Origin: Alphaproteobacteria bacterium UBA4588 | GTDB lineage: Bacteria; Pseudomonadota; Alphaproteobacteria; Rhodobacterales; Rhodobacteraceae | Assembly (NCBI GenBank): GCA_905182195.1 | Contig: CAJJAW010000003.1 | Span: 186,001 to 250,000 of the forward strand | Direction: 5' to 3' | DNA: 64,000 nucleotides | Part shown: positions 40,901-49,159 of the stretch, piece by piece | Numbering within the stretch: position 1 is the first letter of the stretch | Layout: each line of letters starts with the position of its first letter | Program-made: the position numbers and the translations under genes | Notes under the pieces: model-generated | The model's input: the letters and a program-made list of their open reading frames with translations, nothing else | Told to the model about the DNA's origin: nothing | The model's database searches: none

Positions 40901-40910
40901 GGGTGCTCAT
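37899..40910 (-). CDS. soxA: Sarcosine oxidase alpha subunit
   Basis: Large subunit of the enzyme that oxidises sarcosine to glycine, hydrogen peroxide and 5,10-methylene-tetrahydrofolate. It has 1003 residues. The N-terminal 2Fe-2S-ferredoxin-like fold (FTFNGKVMTGFEGDSLAASLL) is followed by an NAD-binding Rossmann domain (MIVGGGIAGLQAAKSAA, near 172-188). A C-terminal GcvT-like folate-binding domain follows from about residue 610 (LGLLDASTLGKIVVKGPDAG, GELSYEIAVPA). Together with beta, delta and gamma it forms the complex. Fed by choline, betaine or methylamine breakdown. Confidence 0.95.
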   Translation of the reverse strand: MSTRLANHGRLINRSKAIKFTFNGKVMTGFEGDSLAASLLANDQMLMGRSFKYHRPRGVVASGGEEPNALMNLGAEGHFEPNARATTTETFGGLTATSQNHFPSLEFDVGAINSKLARFLPAGFYYKMFIHPRSFWKHVYEPIIRKSAGLGKAPKARDSDKYEHYYHFCEVMIVGGGIAGLQAAKSAAATGVRVLLVEQTAHWGGRAPVDGATIDGISAEDWVHETVVALSACENVVIRHRTQGAGVYDHGYALAYERIADHTPGDGRPRHRLWRVRCKQIITATGAIERPLSFAGNDIPGVMLASAVRDYVVNYAVSPGDRTVVVTNNDDAYRTALRLKKAGLDVPVILDARAEGGGVLMAEAIAVGIRVELGRGIAKVIGSKRVTGVQICAQAGEGAVLEEIGCDVVAMSGGWSPVVHLWSHCGGKLFWDVDQAMFRPDPDKPPLGIDGAGFVRVAGLANGHLRSASCMVDAAIQGTAAAYNATGKVKKIKTAEAEDAEEVPLSPVWLMPQGASYKLRSKAWLDFQNDVKVSDVQLAAQEGFESVEHAKRYTTLGMATDQGKLSNINGLAVLSKALNADIPDVGTTTFRPPYTPISMASLAGEARGELFQPIRKTAMHEWHDDHGADWEPVGGWRRPYAYLQSGETTDQAVWREVINTREKLGLLDASTLGKIVVKGPDAGKFLDMMYTNMMSNLKLGRCRYGLMCSENGFLSDDGVVARIDDQTWLCHTTSGGADRIHAHMEEWLQTEWWDWQVWVVNITEELAQVAVVGPNSRKVLEKLGGMQVSADALPFMAWADGEIGGITCRAYRISFSGELSYEIAVPASRGLEFWEMLVEAGAEFGVMPYGTECLHIMRAEKGFIMIGDETDGTVIPQDLGLGWAISKKKEDFLGKRAQQRPFMDNPNRWQLVGLETLDGSVLEDGSYAIAKGQNANGQTNTEGRVTSTYHSPTLGKGIAMGLVHNGPDRMGEVLSFTKIGAPPVKAKIVSPVFYDPEGEKPNA

Positions 40911-40977
40911 TGGGCAGCTCCAGATTGGCTGACGTAAAGTACGGCTCTAACTAAACTATTTTGAGTTAGAAGAAAAA

Positions 40978-41307
40978 TCATGAGAAATTCCTCCAAGACC
41001 AGCCGGGCCGTTTGGCAGTTATGGCGTCCTTGATCACTCGGGGCGGCTCGAGCGTTTGTGCCTTATAGGTTCCAAATACCTCCAGCGTCGCAGTGCAGCG
41101 GGCTGCATGGAACCATTTCCCACACCCCGCAGCACAACGCCAGCGTTCGAAATGTAGACCTTTGGGATTAGCGCGGCCGAAGAGGTAACCTTCAAAGTCT
41201 TGATCAGATGAGCCAGGCCCAAAGCGTGTGAGATGCGCCTCACCACCAGCGGCAAGTTCGGTTTCGTCTTTATCACGCCCACAGTAGGGGCAGTTTAGGA
41301 TGAGCAT
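40978..41307 (-). CDS. soxD: Sarcosine oxidase delta subunit
   Basis: Zinc-binding small subunit, 109 residues. The zinc ligands are visible as CPYCG near residues 6-10 and a second Cys/His group (RCAAGCGKWFHAARC). Usual length and position between soxB and soxA. The gaps on both sides are 67 and 91 bases. Confidence 0.93.
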   Translation of the reverse strand: MLILNCPYCGRDKDETELAAGGEAHLTRFGPGSSDQDFEGYLFGRANPKGLHFERWRCAAGCGKWFHAARCTATLEVFGTYKAQTLEPPRVIKDAITAKRPGWSWRNFS

Positions 41308-41398
41308 ATTGAAGCTCCATGTTTGAACTCTAAATGAGCAACTCCAAGCGCGCTCATGACAATGTCATTGAAAATAACATACGGGTGTATACATTCCA

Positions 41399-42643
41399 TT
41401 AATGCGCCACCCCTGCAGCTACACTTTCGTCAATGAAGCGGCCGGCGCGGAAACGGTCCAGACCAAAATCGGCTGTCAGAGGACTTTCCCCTTTAGCCAT
41501 CAGCTCGGCAAACCCCCAGCCAGATCCAGGAATAGCCTTAAAACCGCCAGTGCCCCATCCACAATTGATGAAAGTATTGCCCAGTGGGGTTTTACTAAGG
41601 ATCGGTGAGCGGTCGCCAGTGACATCAACAATCCCACCCCAGTGGCGCAGCATTTTTAGGCGCGAGACCATTGGGAAGGTTTCAATAAGCGCACGCACTG
41701 TTTCCTCAAGATGGTGAAACGAGCCACGTTGCGTATAGGCATTATAGGCATCTGTACCTCCACCTATTACCATTTCACCCTTGTCAGATTGGCTCATATA
41801 GCCGTGAACTGTATTGGCCATAACAACCACATCCATGCAAGGTTTGATGGGTTCGCTGACCAGCGCTTGCAGCGGAACAGATTCGATAGGAAGCTGGAAG
41901 CCTGCCATATCAGCCACGACAGAGGCATGCCCCGCAACAACCATCCCGAGTTTCTTACAACTTATGTGGCCACGTGAGGTGTCAACGCCGGTAACATTAC
42001 CGCCCTGTTGGTTGATGCCAGTTACTTCAGTCTTCTGCAAAATATGCATGCCCATGTCAGAGCAGGCTCGAGCGTAGCCCCAAGCCACCGCATCATGGCG
42101 CGCAGAGCCTCCACGCGGCTGCCAATGCGCGCCCAACACTGGGTAGCGCGGGCCATCAATATTCATAATTGGGCAAAGCTCTTTCACGCGGGCGGGGCTA
42201 ATGAATTCCGTTTTTACACCTTGGAGAGAATTAGCGTGAGACGTACGTTGGTAGCCACGAATTTCGTGCTGGGTTTGCGCCAACATCATCACACCCCGAG
42301 GGCTAAACATAACGTTATAGTTCAGGTCTTGGCTGAGGGTCTCATATAATGAGCGGGCCTTTTCATAGATTGCCGCCGAAGGATCCTGCAGATAGTTAGA
42401 GCGGATTATAGTGGTGTTACGCCCCGTGTTGCCACCGCCCAACCAGCCTTTTTCTATCACCGCCACATTGGTGATACCAAAATTTTTACCAAGGTAATAG
42501 GCCGTGGCCAGGCCATGCCCACCTGCGCCAATGATGATCACATCATAGGATTTTTTGGGCTCAGGGTTGGCCCAAGTACGGCGCCAACCACTGTGTTGGC
42601 GCATGGCTTCGCGCGCGACTGCAAATACTGAGTTACGTTTCAT
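41399..42643 (-). CDS. soxB: Sarcosine oxidase beta subunit
   Basis: FAD/FMN-binding catalytic subunit, 414 residues. The Rossmann motif DVIIIGAGGHGLATAYYLG lies near residues 34-52, followed by GGNTGRNTTIIRSNYL, typical of SoxB. The C-terminal end NTFINCGWGTGGFKAIPGSG closes the flavin site. First gene of soxBDAG. The divergent 168-base gap to ccmI holds the promoter, with an AT-rich stretch but no operator I can name. Confidence 0.95.
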   Translation of the reverse strand: MKRNSVFAVAREAMRQHSGWRRTWANPEPKKSYDVIIIGAGGHGLATAYYLGKNFGITNVAVIEKGWLGGGNTGRNTTIIRSNYLQDPSAAIYEKARSLYETLSQDLNYNVMFSPRGVMMLAQTQHEIRGYQRTSHANSLQGVKTEFISPARVKELCPIMNIDGPRYPVLGAHWQPRGGSARHDAVAWGYARACSDMGMHILQKTEVTGINQQGGNVTGVDTSRGHISCKKLGMVVAGHASVVADMAGFQLPIESVPLQALVSEPIKPCMDVVVMANTVHGYMSQSDKGEMVIGGGTDAYNAYTQRGSFHHLEETVRALIETFPMVSRLKMLRHWGGIVDVTGDRSPILSKTPLGNTFINCGWGTGGFKAIPGSGWGFAELMAKGESPLTADFGLDRFRAGRFIDESVAAGVAH

Positions 42644-42811
42644 ATCGGAATCCCCTGTGGGTACTTGGCCTTCTTATCTGTGATAATTGGGTCAAACAGC
42701 ACCCCATGAGCGCCACAGTGTGAAATTATTGCGACATATAATAAACGAATATAGAGCGATTGTATCTACTGTCATCTAGCAAAACGTTGGCAAAAGTTTA
42801 TAGAGATATTT

Positions 42812-44005
42812 ATGATAATTTTATCGGTTCTTTTAGTGTTAGTTATTTTGCTGATTGGAGGCATGTTGCTGCGCAATATGCAGACCTCTAAAATTACCCC
42901 AATGCGTCAAGTGGATGTTTACGCCGAACAGATGCGCAGTCTCGAACGGGACCTTGCAAAAGGTGTCCTTGCGGATGATGAATTTGGCTCTATGCGTGCT
43001 GAAGTTGGACGTCGAATGATATCCGCCGCGCGTTTAGGACCCGACACTGCAGCTACAGTATCAAATGGAGGCTTCCGGACCTTGATTGCAGTTAGCGTTG
43101 CAGCCTGTATCTTGGGAGCAGTGACATATGGCCAAATTGGCAGCCCTGGTGCGCCAGACACTCCCATTGCCGCTCGCTACACACAATCCGATGCACTGAG
43201 AGCTGCAAGGTTAAGCCAATTAGATGCAGAATCTCAAGCTCCTACCTTGAAAATACCGCAAGACCCCACCTATTTGCAGCTTGTTATTAAATTGCGCGCA
43301 GCACTCGAAGCCCGCCCCAACGACATTCAGGGCTTTGAATTTTTGGCCAAGTCAGAATCTCGCTTGGGTAATTATGCACACGCCCATGCTGCTCAAGGCC
43401 AAGTCCTAAAATTGAAGGGCAAGGCTGCCAGCCCAGATGACTGGTACACATATGCAGAATTGTTGATGATGGCAGCTGACACCTACATCTCACAGGAGGC
43501 TGAGAATGCATTACGCCAAACTTTGCAACGTGACCCGAGCCACAGTTTAGCCCTGTTTCGAATCGGTATATACTTTGACCAAATTGGTCGACCAGATCGT
43601 ACCTTCGGGATTTGGCGTAAGCTGTTAGAGGCCGGGCCCGAAAGCGCTCCTTATATGCCCCTTATTAGGCGTACGATCACTGATTTGGCTATGATAGCTG
43701 GGGTGGATTATGAGCCACCAGAGATCAAAGGTCCAACCAGTGATGATATACAGAATGCAGCTGAGATGAGCGATGAGGATCGACGCACCATGATTTCAGG
43801 CATGGTCACAGGTCTGGCAGACCGCTTGGCAAATGAAGGCGGCCCTGCCTCAGATTGGGCGCAGCTTATTGTAGCCTACGGTGTCCTAGGTGAGACAGAT
43901 ACTGCGCAAGAAATCCTAAATGAAGCTTTGCAGCTATTTGGTGGAGAGCCTAAAGATCTAGGCATGTTACAGCAAGCCGGCGTCTCGGCTGGGCTTTCAC
44001 AATGA
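42812..44005 (+). CDS. ccmI: Cytochrome c maturation protein CcmI
   Basis: Membrane protein that chaperones apocytochrome c to the haem ligation complex. The N-terminus is a membrane helix (MIILSVLLVLVILLIGGMLL) followed by a short coil (VDVYAEQMRSLERDLAKG), a second helix near 92-110 and a TPR domain (about 150-300). Length 397 fits alphaproteobacterial CcmI. It is far from ccmABCDG here. Its stop overlaps ruvX by four bases. Confidence 0.88.
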   Translation: MIILSVLLVLVILLIGGMLLRNMQTSKITPMRQVDVYAEQMRSLERDLAKGVLADDEFGSMRAEVGRRMISAARLGPDTAATVSNGGFRTLIAVSVAACILGAVTYGQIGSPGAPDTPIAARYTQSDALRAARLSQLDAESQAPTLKIPQDPTYLQLVIKLRAALEARPNDIQGFEFLAKSESRLGNYAHAHAAQGQVLKLKGKAASPDDWYTYAELLMMAADTYISQEAENALRQTLQRDPSHSLALFRIGIYFDQIGRPDRTFGIWRKLLEAGPESAPYMPLIRRTITDLAMIAGVDYEPPEIKGPTSDDIQNAAEMSDEDRRTMISGMVTGLADRLANEGGPASDWAQLIVAYGVLGETDTAQEILNEALQLFGGEPKDLGMLQQAGVSAGLSQ

Positions 44006-44478
44006 TCTTCGAAGACATTGCAGATATCATGGCACAATCGCGTAACACATTGGCGTGGATGGGTCTTGACCTTGGCACAAAGACCATTGGCGTGGCCGTA
44101 TCCGACCGACTACTCAGCTCAGCCAGCCCTCTGCACACGGTTAAACGCACAAAGTTTTCTAAGGATGCGCAGGCACTTTTAGCTGTAATTACAAACCGTG
44201 ACATTGGCGCAATCATTCTTGGACTACCACGTAATATGGATGGGTCCGAAGGCCCTAGATGCCAATCCACACGGGCATTTGCACGCAATTTTTCTGCCTT
44301 CACTGATCTACCTATCGGCTATTGGGACGAGCGTCTGTCAACGGTGGCGGCAGAACGTGCGCTGCTGGAGGCGGATACGTCACGTAAACGTCGCGCAGAG
44401 GTAATTGACCACGTCGCCGCAGGCTATATCTTACAGGGAGCTCTTGATCGAGCGCGTCATATTCGGACGGTGGTATGA
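44002..44478 (+). CDS. ruvX: Holliday junction resolvase-like RuvX (YqgF)
   Basis: RNase H-like nuclease family implicated in 16S rRNA 5' processing and recombination. The core motif MGLDLGTKTIGVAVSDRL (20-37), GLPRNMDGSEGPRC and WDERLSTVAAERAL are all present, ending with the conserved DHVAAGYILQGALD. It has 158 residues with a short N-terminal extension of about 15. Overlaps ccmI (ATGA) and the following DUF1289 gene by four bases each. Confidence 0.93.
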   Translation: MIFEDIADIMAQSRNTLAWMGLDLGTKTIGVAVSDRLLSSASPLHTVKRTKFSKDAQALLAVITNRDIGAIILGLPRNMDGSEGPRCQSTRAFARNFSAFTDLPIGYWDERLSTVAAERALLEADTSRKRRAEVIDHVAAGYILQGALDRARHIRTVV

Positions 44479-44717
44479 AAGATCAAAATATCGAAAATCT
44501 CTGGAAGAGAGACAAGATTGATAGCCCATGCATCAAACTGTGTTCTATTCATCCAAGCGAGCGCATTTGCGTGGGCTGCTATAGGTCAATGGAAGAGATT
44601 GGAGCTTGGTCTAGCCTAAGCTCTGAGGTGCGCTTGGATATCATGAATGAACTGCCTAACCGGTCGTCGCGCATCCAAAAGCGCCGAGGTGGCCGTAACC
44701 GCAATGTCGTGACCTAA
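44475..44717 (+). CDS. DUF1289 family protein
   Basis: An 80-residue protein with the family's cysteine pattern SPCIKLCSIHP...CVGCYRSMEEIGAW (Cys residues about 20-39), likely a small metal- or cluster-binding site. It overlaps the ruvX stop by four bases, a common roseobacterial pair. Function not established. Confidence 0.85.
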   Translation: MKDQNIENLWKRDKIDSPCIKLCSIHPSERICVGCYRSMEEIGAWSSLSSEVRLDIMNELPNRSSRIQKRRGGRNRNVVT

Positions 44718-44740
44718 GTTTTTTCTACGTTCGCATTCTT

Positions 44741-45535
44741 TTAATAATTCCCATTTAGCCAATTGTCTAAATTCCCATCGTTTTCTGGCCTAAAATAGGC
44801 CACCATGCGCCCTATCTCAGGTGCTATAGCATCACAGCCCCAGGGAAGGATGCCATGTAGTGAAAGGCGATGCAGTAGATAGCATTGGCCCGGCTGCGCC
44901 CATACTGTTACGCGCGGACACCGCTCAAAGCAGTCTTTACGCGCCGCGTGGTAGACATCTGTCAGATCAGTTGTTCCCCAGTCTGCCACCGGCACTTTAT
45001 TCAACACAGATCTGAACGCCTCCCTGATGATATGATGACTGCCCTCCCAAACCACCATTGGGCTGGCTTGCTCTGAGGTTTGTACCAATGGAATTCCAAG
45101 TACGAATTGATGTGGCTCATAAATATAGCGCCGCCTATCGGGGCCGTCAGGGCGCAAGCCATCCACATGAGCTGCACAGCGGATTTCACGGTAGCGATGC
45201 GCCGCCTCGCTCTCGGAGCCGTCATAGGCAGGATAACCAGGGTACATCACAGAAATTTGTGCGTAATCAAGCGCCAACTTCCCATGCAAACCAGTAATGA
45301 AATTGATTGCAGGCCCCGACAGCGCGGGACCACCCTCTAAGCGGCCTAATCGGTCGTTAGGTAATATATTAACCCCCGCAAACCATGTTCCACCGTGCCG
45401 TAACCAGGCTGCAATATTTTTAGGATCTGAAATAATTTGGGCCGCATAAGGCTGCACATGCTCAACCCAGTCGCCAATAGCTGAATTATGCGAAAATATG
45501 ATCCATCCGCGCCTTTGCATCGCGGCTAGGCCCAT
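44741..45535 (-). CDS. Putative phytanoyl-CoA dioxygenase-like Fe(II)/2-oxoglutarate oxygenase
   Basis: A 264-residue cytosolic protein with what looks like the non-haem iron triad of the PhyH family: H123 and D125 in AAHVDGL, H227 in LSLHG, and Arg243 as a candidate 2-oxoglutarate ligand in GRMVAYFRPE. The N-terminus MQRRGWIIFSH may start at Met6 (45520), which would avoid the 10-base overlap with the permease stop. The frame stays open for another 136 codons upstream, but that part lies within the permease gene. The substrate is unknown. Confidence 0.65.
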   Translation of the reverse strand: MGLAAMQRRGWIIFSHNSAIGDWVEHVQPYAAQIISDPKNIAAWLRHGGTWFAGVNILPNDRLGRLEGGPALSGPAINFITGLHGKLALDYAQISVMYPGYPAYDGSESEAAHRYREIRCAAHVDGLRPDGPDRRRYIYEPHQFVLGIPLVQTSEQASPMVVWEGSHHIIREAFRSVLNKVPVADWGTTDLTDVYHAARKDCFERCPRVTVWAQPGQCYLLHRLSLHGILPWGCDAIAPEIGRMVAYFRPENDGNLDNWLNGNY

Positions 45536-46344
45536 AGAGCAGTACTCACCATATTGGCTGCCACGATGAGCAAAAACGCCCCAAACAACCGTTTCAGGGG
45601 CTTTGCATCCATCCGGTGAGCTACATTGGCTCCGATTGGTGCAAAAATGAATGTCATAGGGATAATTACGAAAAATGTTGGCAAGTTTATTGCCCCAAAT
45701 GTCCAAGGCAAACGCGGTGCTTCCACCTGAACAAACAACCACACAACAGCAGAGGGGATTGCAATGGCGAGGCCAAATCCGGCTGCCGTAGCCACAGCCC
45801 GATGGATTGGAACCCTGTGCAATGACATGAATGGCACCCCGAGCGATCCACCACCAATTCCCAAAAGGACTGACAACCCTCCCAATACGGGCCCCAAGAG
45901 CCAGCGCCAAAGCCCACGCGGCATACCATCCGCCAAAGCCCAAGATTCTTTGCCAAAGGCAAGGTATAGGCCAATCACAGCCCCAAGGCTACCAAATATT
46001 AGCTGCAGGACTACAGACTCAAGGCTTGCCGCCAACGCCACACCAAAGACCGCACCAAGGGCAATTCCCGGCGCCCATTGGCTTAAAATCTGCCAGTCCA
46101 CAGCACCTTTTTTATGATGGCTTTGGGTCGAGCGGATTGAAGTGACAATAATGGTGGCCAATGACGTAGCCAGACACACCTGCATGAGCTGCGGCCCATC
46201 AAACCCGAGATACTGAAACGCATAGAAAAACGCGGGTACTAGTACAATACCACCGCCAACCCCTAATAGCCCTGCCAAAAATCCTGCAAAACCGCCAATT
46301 ACGATCAAACTAACAAAAACTGGCAGAAGTGCGGCCATATCCAT
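45526..46344 (-). CDS. TauE/SafE family sulfite exporter-like permease
   Basis: Membrane permease of the TSUP family, 272 residues with about eight helices in two repeats. The repeat mark appears in both halves as GFLAGLLGVGGGIVLVP (about 20-36) and VLLGIGGGSLGVPF. Members move sulfite, sulfoacetate or other organic anions; nothing here fixes the substrate. Its ATG overlaps the dusA stop by one base. Confidence 0.9.
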   Translation of the reverse strand: MDMAALLPVFVSLIVIGGFAGFLAGLLGVGGGIVLVPAFFYAFQYLGFDGPQLMQVCLATSLATIIVTSIRSTQSHHKKGAVDWQILSQWAPGIALGAVFGVALAASLESVVLQLIFGSLGAVIGLYLAFGKESWALADGMPRGLWRWLLGPVLGGLSVLLGIGGGSLGVPFMSLHRVPIHRAVATAAGFGLAIAIPSAVVWLFVQVEAPRLPWTFGAINLPTFFVIIPMTFIFAPIGANVAHRMDAKPLKRLFGAFLLIVAANMVSTALWA

Positions 46345-47360
46345 TAGCTGGTTTCCAATTTTTGTTGTTGACCCAAGATCACGCGTATTTCATCCAACAG
46401 AACACGGTAATCCGCAACATCAGACGAATGACAGCCCCCGAGCTCTGACAAGCGCCTTCGCCAATGCCGCGCTCCAGTTTGTCCAGCAAAAAGTCCAAAC
46501 ATATGTCGGGTTATCTGATGTAGTCGCCCACCTTTTTTCAGATGGGCCTCAATATAGGGGATCATTTTCGCAGCAATATCCTCAGCGCTCGAGGCTGCGC
46601 CGCCATCAAACACATCACAATCCACCCGAGCCAATATGTCATAAGGGTTTTGATAAGCGGCCCGCCCAATCATCACTCCATCCATCCCCGCGCTCAGATG
46701 CTTTTTAGCTGCAGTTAGGCTATTTACGCCACCATTTATGCTTAGATGCAAGCCAGGGAACGCACGTTTCATTTCCTGCACCAAGGGGTAATCCAGCGGT
46801 GGGACATCTCGATTTTCCTTAGGGCTCAAACCCTGAAGCCAAGCTTTGCGCGCATGAATAGTCACCCGCAGGACCCCAGTGTCCTCAATCATGGCCAGGA
46901 ACTTAGGCAATGTATCCTCAGGAATTTGATCATCAACGCCAATTCTGCATTTAACGGTTATTTCAGCGCCACAGGCCTGCTGCATCTGCTCAAGGCAAGC
47001 GCGCACCACATCCGGCTCAGTCATCAATACAGCACCAAAACTTCCTGATTGCACGCGATCAGAAGGGCAACCTAAATTGAGATTAACCTCATGATACCCA
47101 TGCGCCGCCCCAAGCGCCGTGGCTTTTCCCAGTTGATCAGGATCCGAGCCCCCCAATTGCAGCGCAACCGGTTGTTCTTCCGGCTTGAAATCCAACAATT
47201 GTAAGGCACCACCCAAAACTAGTGCCGGGGCGGTCACCATTTCCGTATAAAGCAGAGCTTTGTTTGAAATTAGGCGATGGAAAAAGCGGCAATGCCTATC
47301 AGTACACGCCATCATTGGTGCGACAGACAGGCGAGAGGCCGCAGAAACCTCAGTATTCAT
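46344..47360 (-). CDS. dusA: tRNA-dihydrouridine(20/20a) synthase DusA
   Basis: FMN enzyme that reduces uridine in the tRNA D-loop. It has 338 residues. Visible motifs are SVAPMMACTDRHCRFFHR, the active-site NLGCPSDRVQSGSFGAVLM with its catalytic cysteine, and INGGVNSL and DGVMIGRAAYQNP at the FMN phosphate site. The MMACTD/HCR form and length mark DusA rather than DusB. The 258 bases upstream (47361-47618) contain no gene I can support. Confidence 0.95.
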   Translation of the reverse strand: MNTEVSAASRLSVAPMMACTDRHCRFFHRLISNKALLYTEMVTAPALVLGGALQLLDFKPEEQPVALQLGGSDPDQLGKATALGAAHGYHEVNLNLGCPSDRVQSGSFGAVLMTEPDVVRACLEQMQQACGAEITVKCRIGVDDQIPEDTLPKFLAMIEDTGVLRVTIHARKAWLQGLSPKENRDVPPLDYPLVQEMKRAFPGLHLSINGGVNSLTAAKKHLSAGMDGVMIGRAAYQNPYDILARVDCDVFDGGAASSAEDIAAKMIPYIEAHLKKGGRLHQITRHMFGLFAGQTGARHWRRRLSELGGCHSSDVADYRVLLDEIRVILGQQQKLETS

Positions 47361-47618
47361 ATTACTATACCCACTTTAGCACCTAATTGGCTTTCAACAT
47401 AACTGCACATCCGTGCTTTTTCCGCCTAATATTGAGCATAACAATACAAAAAGATATCCAGCCATGACCCACTATTACAACAAAAGTAAAAATGCGACTC
47501 TTTAGTCTATGCCGTGTAAATCAACATAAGGCAAAACTACAAATTATGCATGGCTATGATCACATAGTTTACGTCCTGATCGCAGCTAGTGGATAACACC
47601 GAAGCTAACCATTCGGCC

Positions 47619-48446
47619 TCATATTAGTCCTTTTATGTAATACAGAGCTAGGGCGTGCCATTGAAGGTAAATACAAGCCTCGCCATTGATCTTATAGTTA
47701 TTAATGATGCTTTTTGCCCGCGCAGAAAGTAGCCATTGCTCCAACCGGCGTGCCGCTTGGATGTTAACATGATTATGCTTATCAGGGTTTACCGCAATAT
47801 ACGCGTATTGATTGAATAACATTGGGTCGCCCGAAAAGAGTAGCTCCAATGCGCCTTTATTACCAAAATTTAACCAGCTAGCGCGGTCAGCCATAATATA
47901 TGAGTTTAAGCCTGATGCGCTATTCAGACTTGCTCCCATGCCGGCCCCTACGGCTTTATACCAAGGTCCAAAATGCCTAGGGTCGAGGACAGCCGCTGAC
48001 CAGAGGGCTAATTCCTTTTTGTGGGTGCCACTATCATCTCCACGGCTAACGAAGCTGTTCCTTGCCTCAAAAATAAGCTGAATCGCACCTACGGCACTCT
48101 CCGCCTCACTGATCTTTGCAGGGTCGGACCTTGGACCTATAATTACAAAATCATTATACATAATATTACGTCTATGAGTGCCAAAACCGGCAGCGACAAA
48201 CGCCGCTTCTGCAGTTTTTGAGTGCACCAGTATTGCATCGACATCGCCCGCTTCACCCAAGCGGATTGCTTGGCCCGTGCCTACTATAAGCAGTTGGACA
48301 TCGAGCCCTGTATCCATCCGGATAGCAGGCAAAAGGACATCAGAAAGGCCTGAATTATTAAAACTGGTTGTAGCAGCCAACCGCATGGTTTCTGCTTGCA
48401 CCTGTGTGCTGAACACTATCAAAACAGCAAAAATAAAATGGATCAT
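47619..48446 (-). CDS. tupA: Tungstate ABC transporter substrate-binding protein TupA, C-terminus altered
   Basis: Periplasmic tungstate-binding protein. It has a signal peptide (cut near residue 18), LAATTSFNNSGL at the oxyanion site, and the hallmark SRGDDSGTH at 134-142. The last 19 residues (ACIYLQWHAL...) are unlike the family. Removing one base at 47675-47676 would give an ending of the type INGEAVFTFNGTP with a stop at 47648, which looks like the normal C-terminus. I therefore suspect a one-base insertion or a sequencing error. Binding residues are upstream and intact. The gene overlaps tupC by four bases. Confidence 0.88.
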   Translation of the reverse strand: MIHFIFAVLIVFSTQVQAETMRLAATTSFNNSGLSDVLLPAIRMDTGLDVQLLIVGTGQAIRLGEAGDVDAILVHSKTAEAAFVAAGFGTHRRNIMYNDFVIIGPRSDPAKISEAESAVGAIQLIFEARNSFVSRGDDSGTHKKELALWSAAVLDPRHFGPWYKAVGAGMGASLNSASGLNSYIMADRASWLNFGNKGALELLFSGDPMLFNQYAYIAVNPDKHNHVNIQAARRLEQWLLSARAKSIINNYKINGEACIYLQWHALALYYIKGLI

Positions 48447-49159
48447 TCAATGATATCCCCGTTTAGGAATGCTCTTGCCGCAGACGTACTTGGGGTTATA
48501 AAAAATTCTGATGCGTTTCCCTGCTCGTGTAAGGTACCATTTAAAAAAAACAGGATCCGTCCGGCCAGACGACGGGCTTGGCCAAGATCATGGGTAGTCA
48601 TGATAATATGGGTTCCAGCCTGTGTAGCATTTTTCAAAAGCTCTTCAATTTCACGCGTCGAGCGGCCATCTAGGTTGGCACAGGGCTCATCGAGAAAAAG
48701 TACCTGTGGCGTACGTATCAACGCCCGCCCAAGAGCAAGCTTTTGCTGTTCGCCGCCCGACAGACGTGGGGCAGGAAAGTCTAGCACATCTTGCAGGCCT
48801 ATTTTTTGAGCCCATTCTACGACGCGAGTGGTAATCTCAGCTTTGTCCATGCCAACAAGTTGCAACGGATAGGCTAAGTTTTGGCGAACCGATCGGCGCA
48901 GCATTATTGGACTTTGAAACACATAAGCCTGCGACTGACGTGCCTTTGCATCTGGGATAGACCATTTCACAGTCCCATAAGAAACCCGTTCGACGCCGTG
49001 TAGCACTTTGAGAAAAGTGGTCTTACCAGCCCCATTTGGCCCTAAAACTATGTTAAATCCATCGACTTTAAAATCTAGGCTTAGAGGTCCTAGGACGCTC
49101 TTACCACGCCTTTTAACCGACACAGAATTCAAGCTGACAGAGATTGGATAGTTCACCAT
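48443..49159 (-). CDS. tupC: Tungstate ABC transporter ATP-binding protein TupC
   Basis: ATPase of the tungstate importer, 238 residues. Walker A GPNGAGKTT, Q-loop YVFQSPIMLRRSVRQN, signature LSGGEQQKLALGRAL, Walker B VLFLDEPCANLD and the H-loop TTHDL are all visible. It overlaps tupB by seven bases and tupA by four. Adjacent to the formate dehydrogenase genes on the same strand, which fits metal supply to that enzyme. Confidence 0.93.
   Translation of the reverse strand: MVNYPISVSLNSVSVKRRGKSVLGPLSLDFKVDGFNIVLGPNGAGKTTFLKVLHGVERVSYGTVKWSIPDAKARQSQAYVFQSPIMLRRSVRQNLAYPLQLVGMDKAEITTRVVEWAQKIGLQDVLDFPAPRLSGGEQQKLALGRALIRTPQVLFLDEPCANLDGRSTREIEELLKNATQAGTHIIMTTHDLGQARRLAGRILFFLNGTLHEQGNASEFFITPSTSAARAFLNGDIIE

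Noticed and set aside
45536..45943. The dioxygenase frame stays open for 136 more codons upstream
   Set aside because: This stretch lies antiparallel in frame register within the well-supported TauE/SafE permease gene, reads as Cys/Trp-rich low-plausibility protein, and has no family match.
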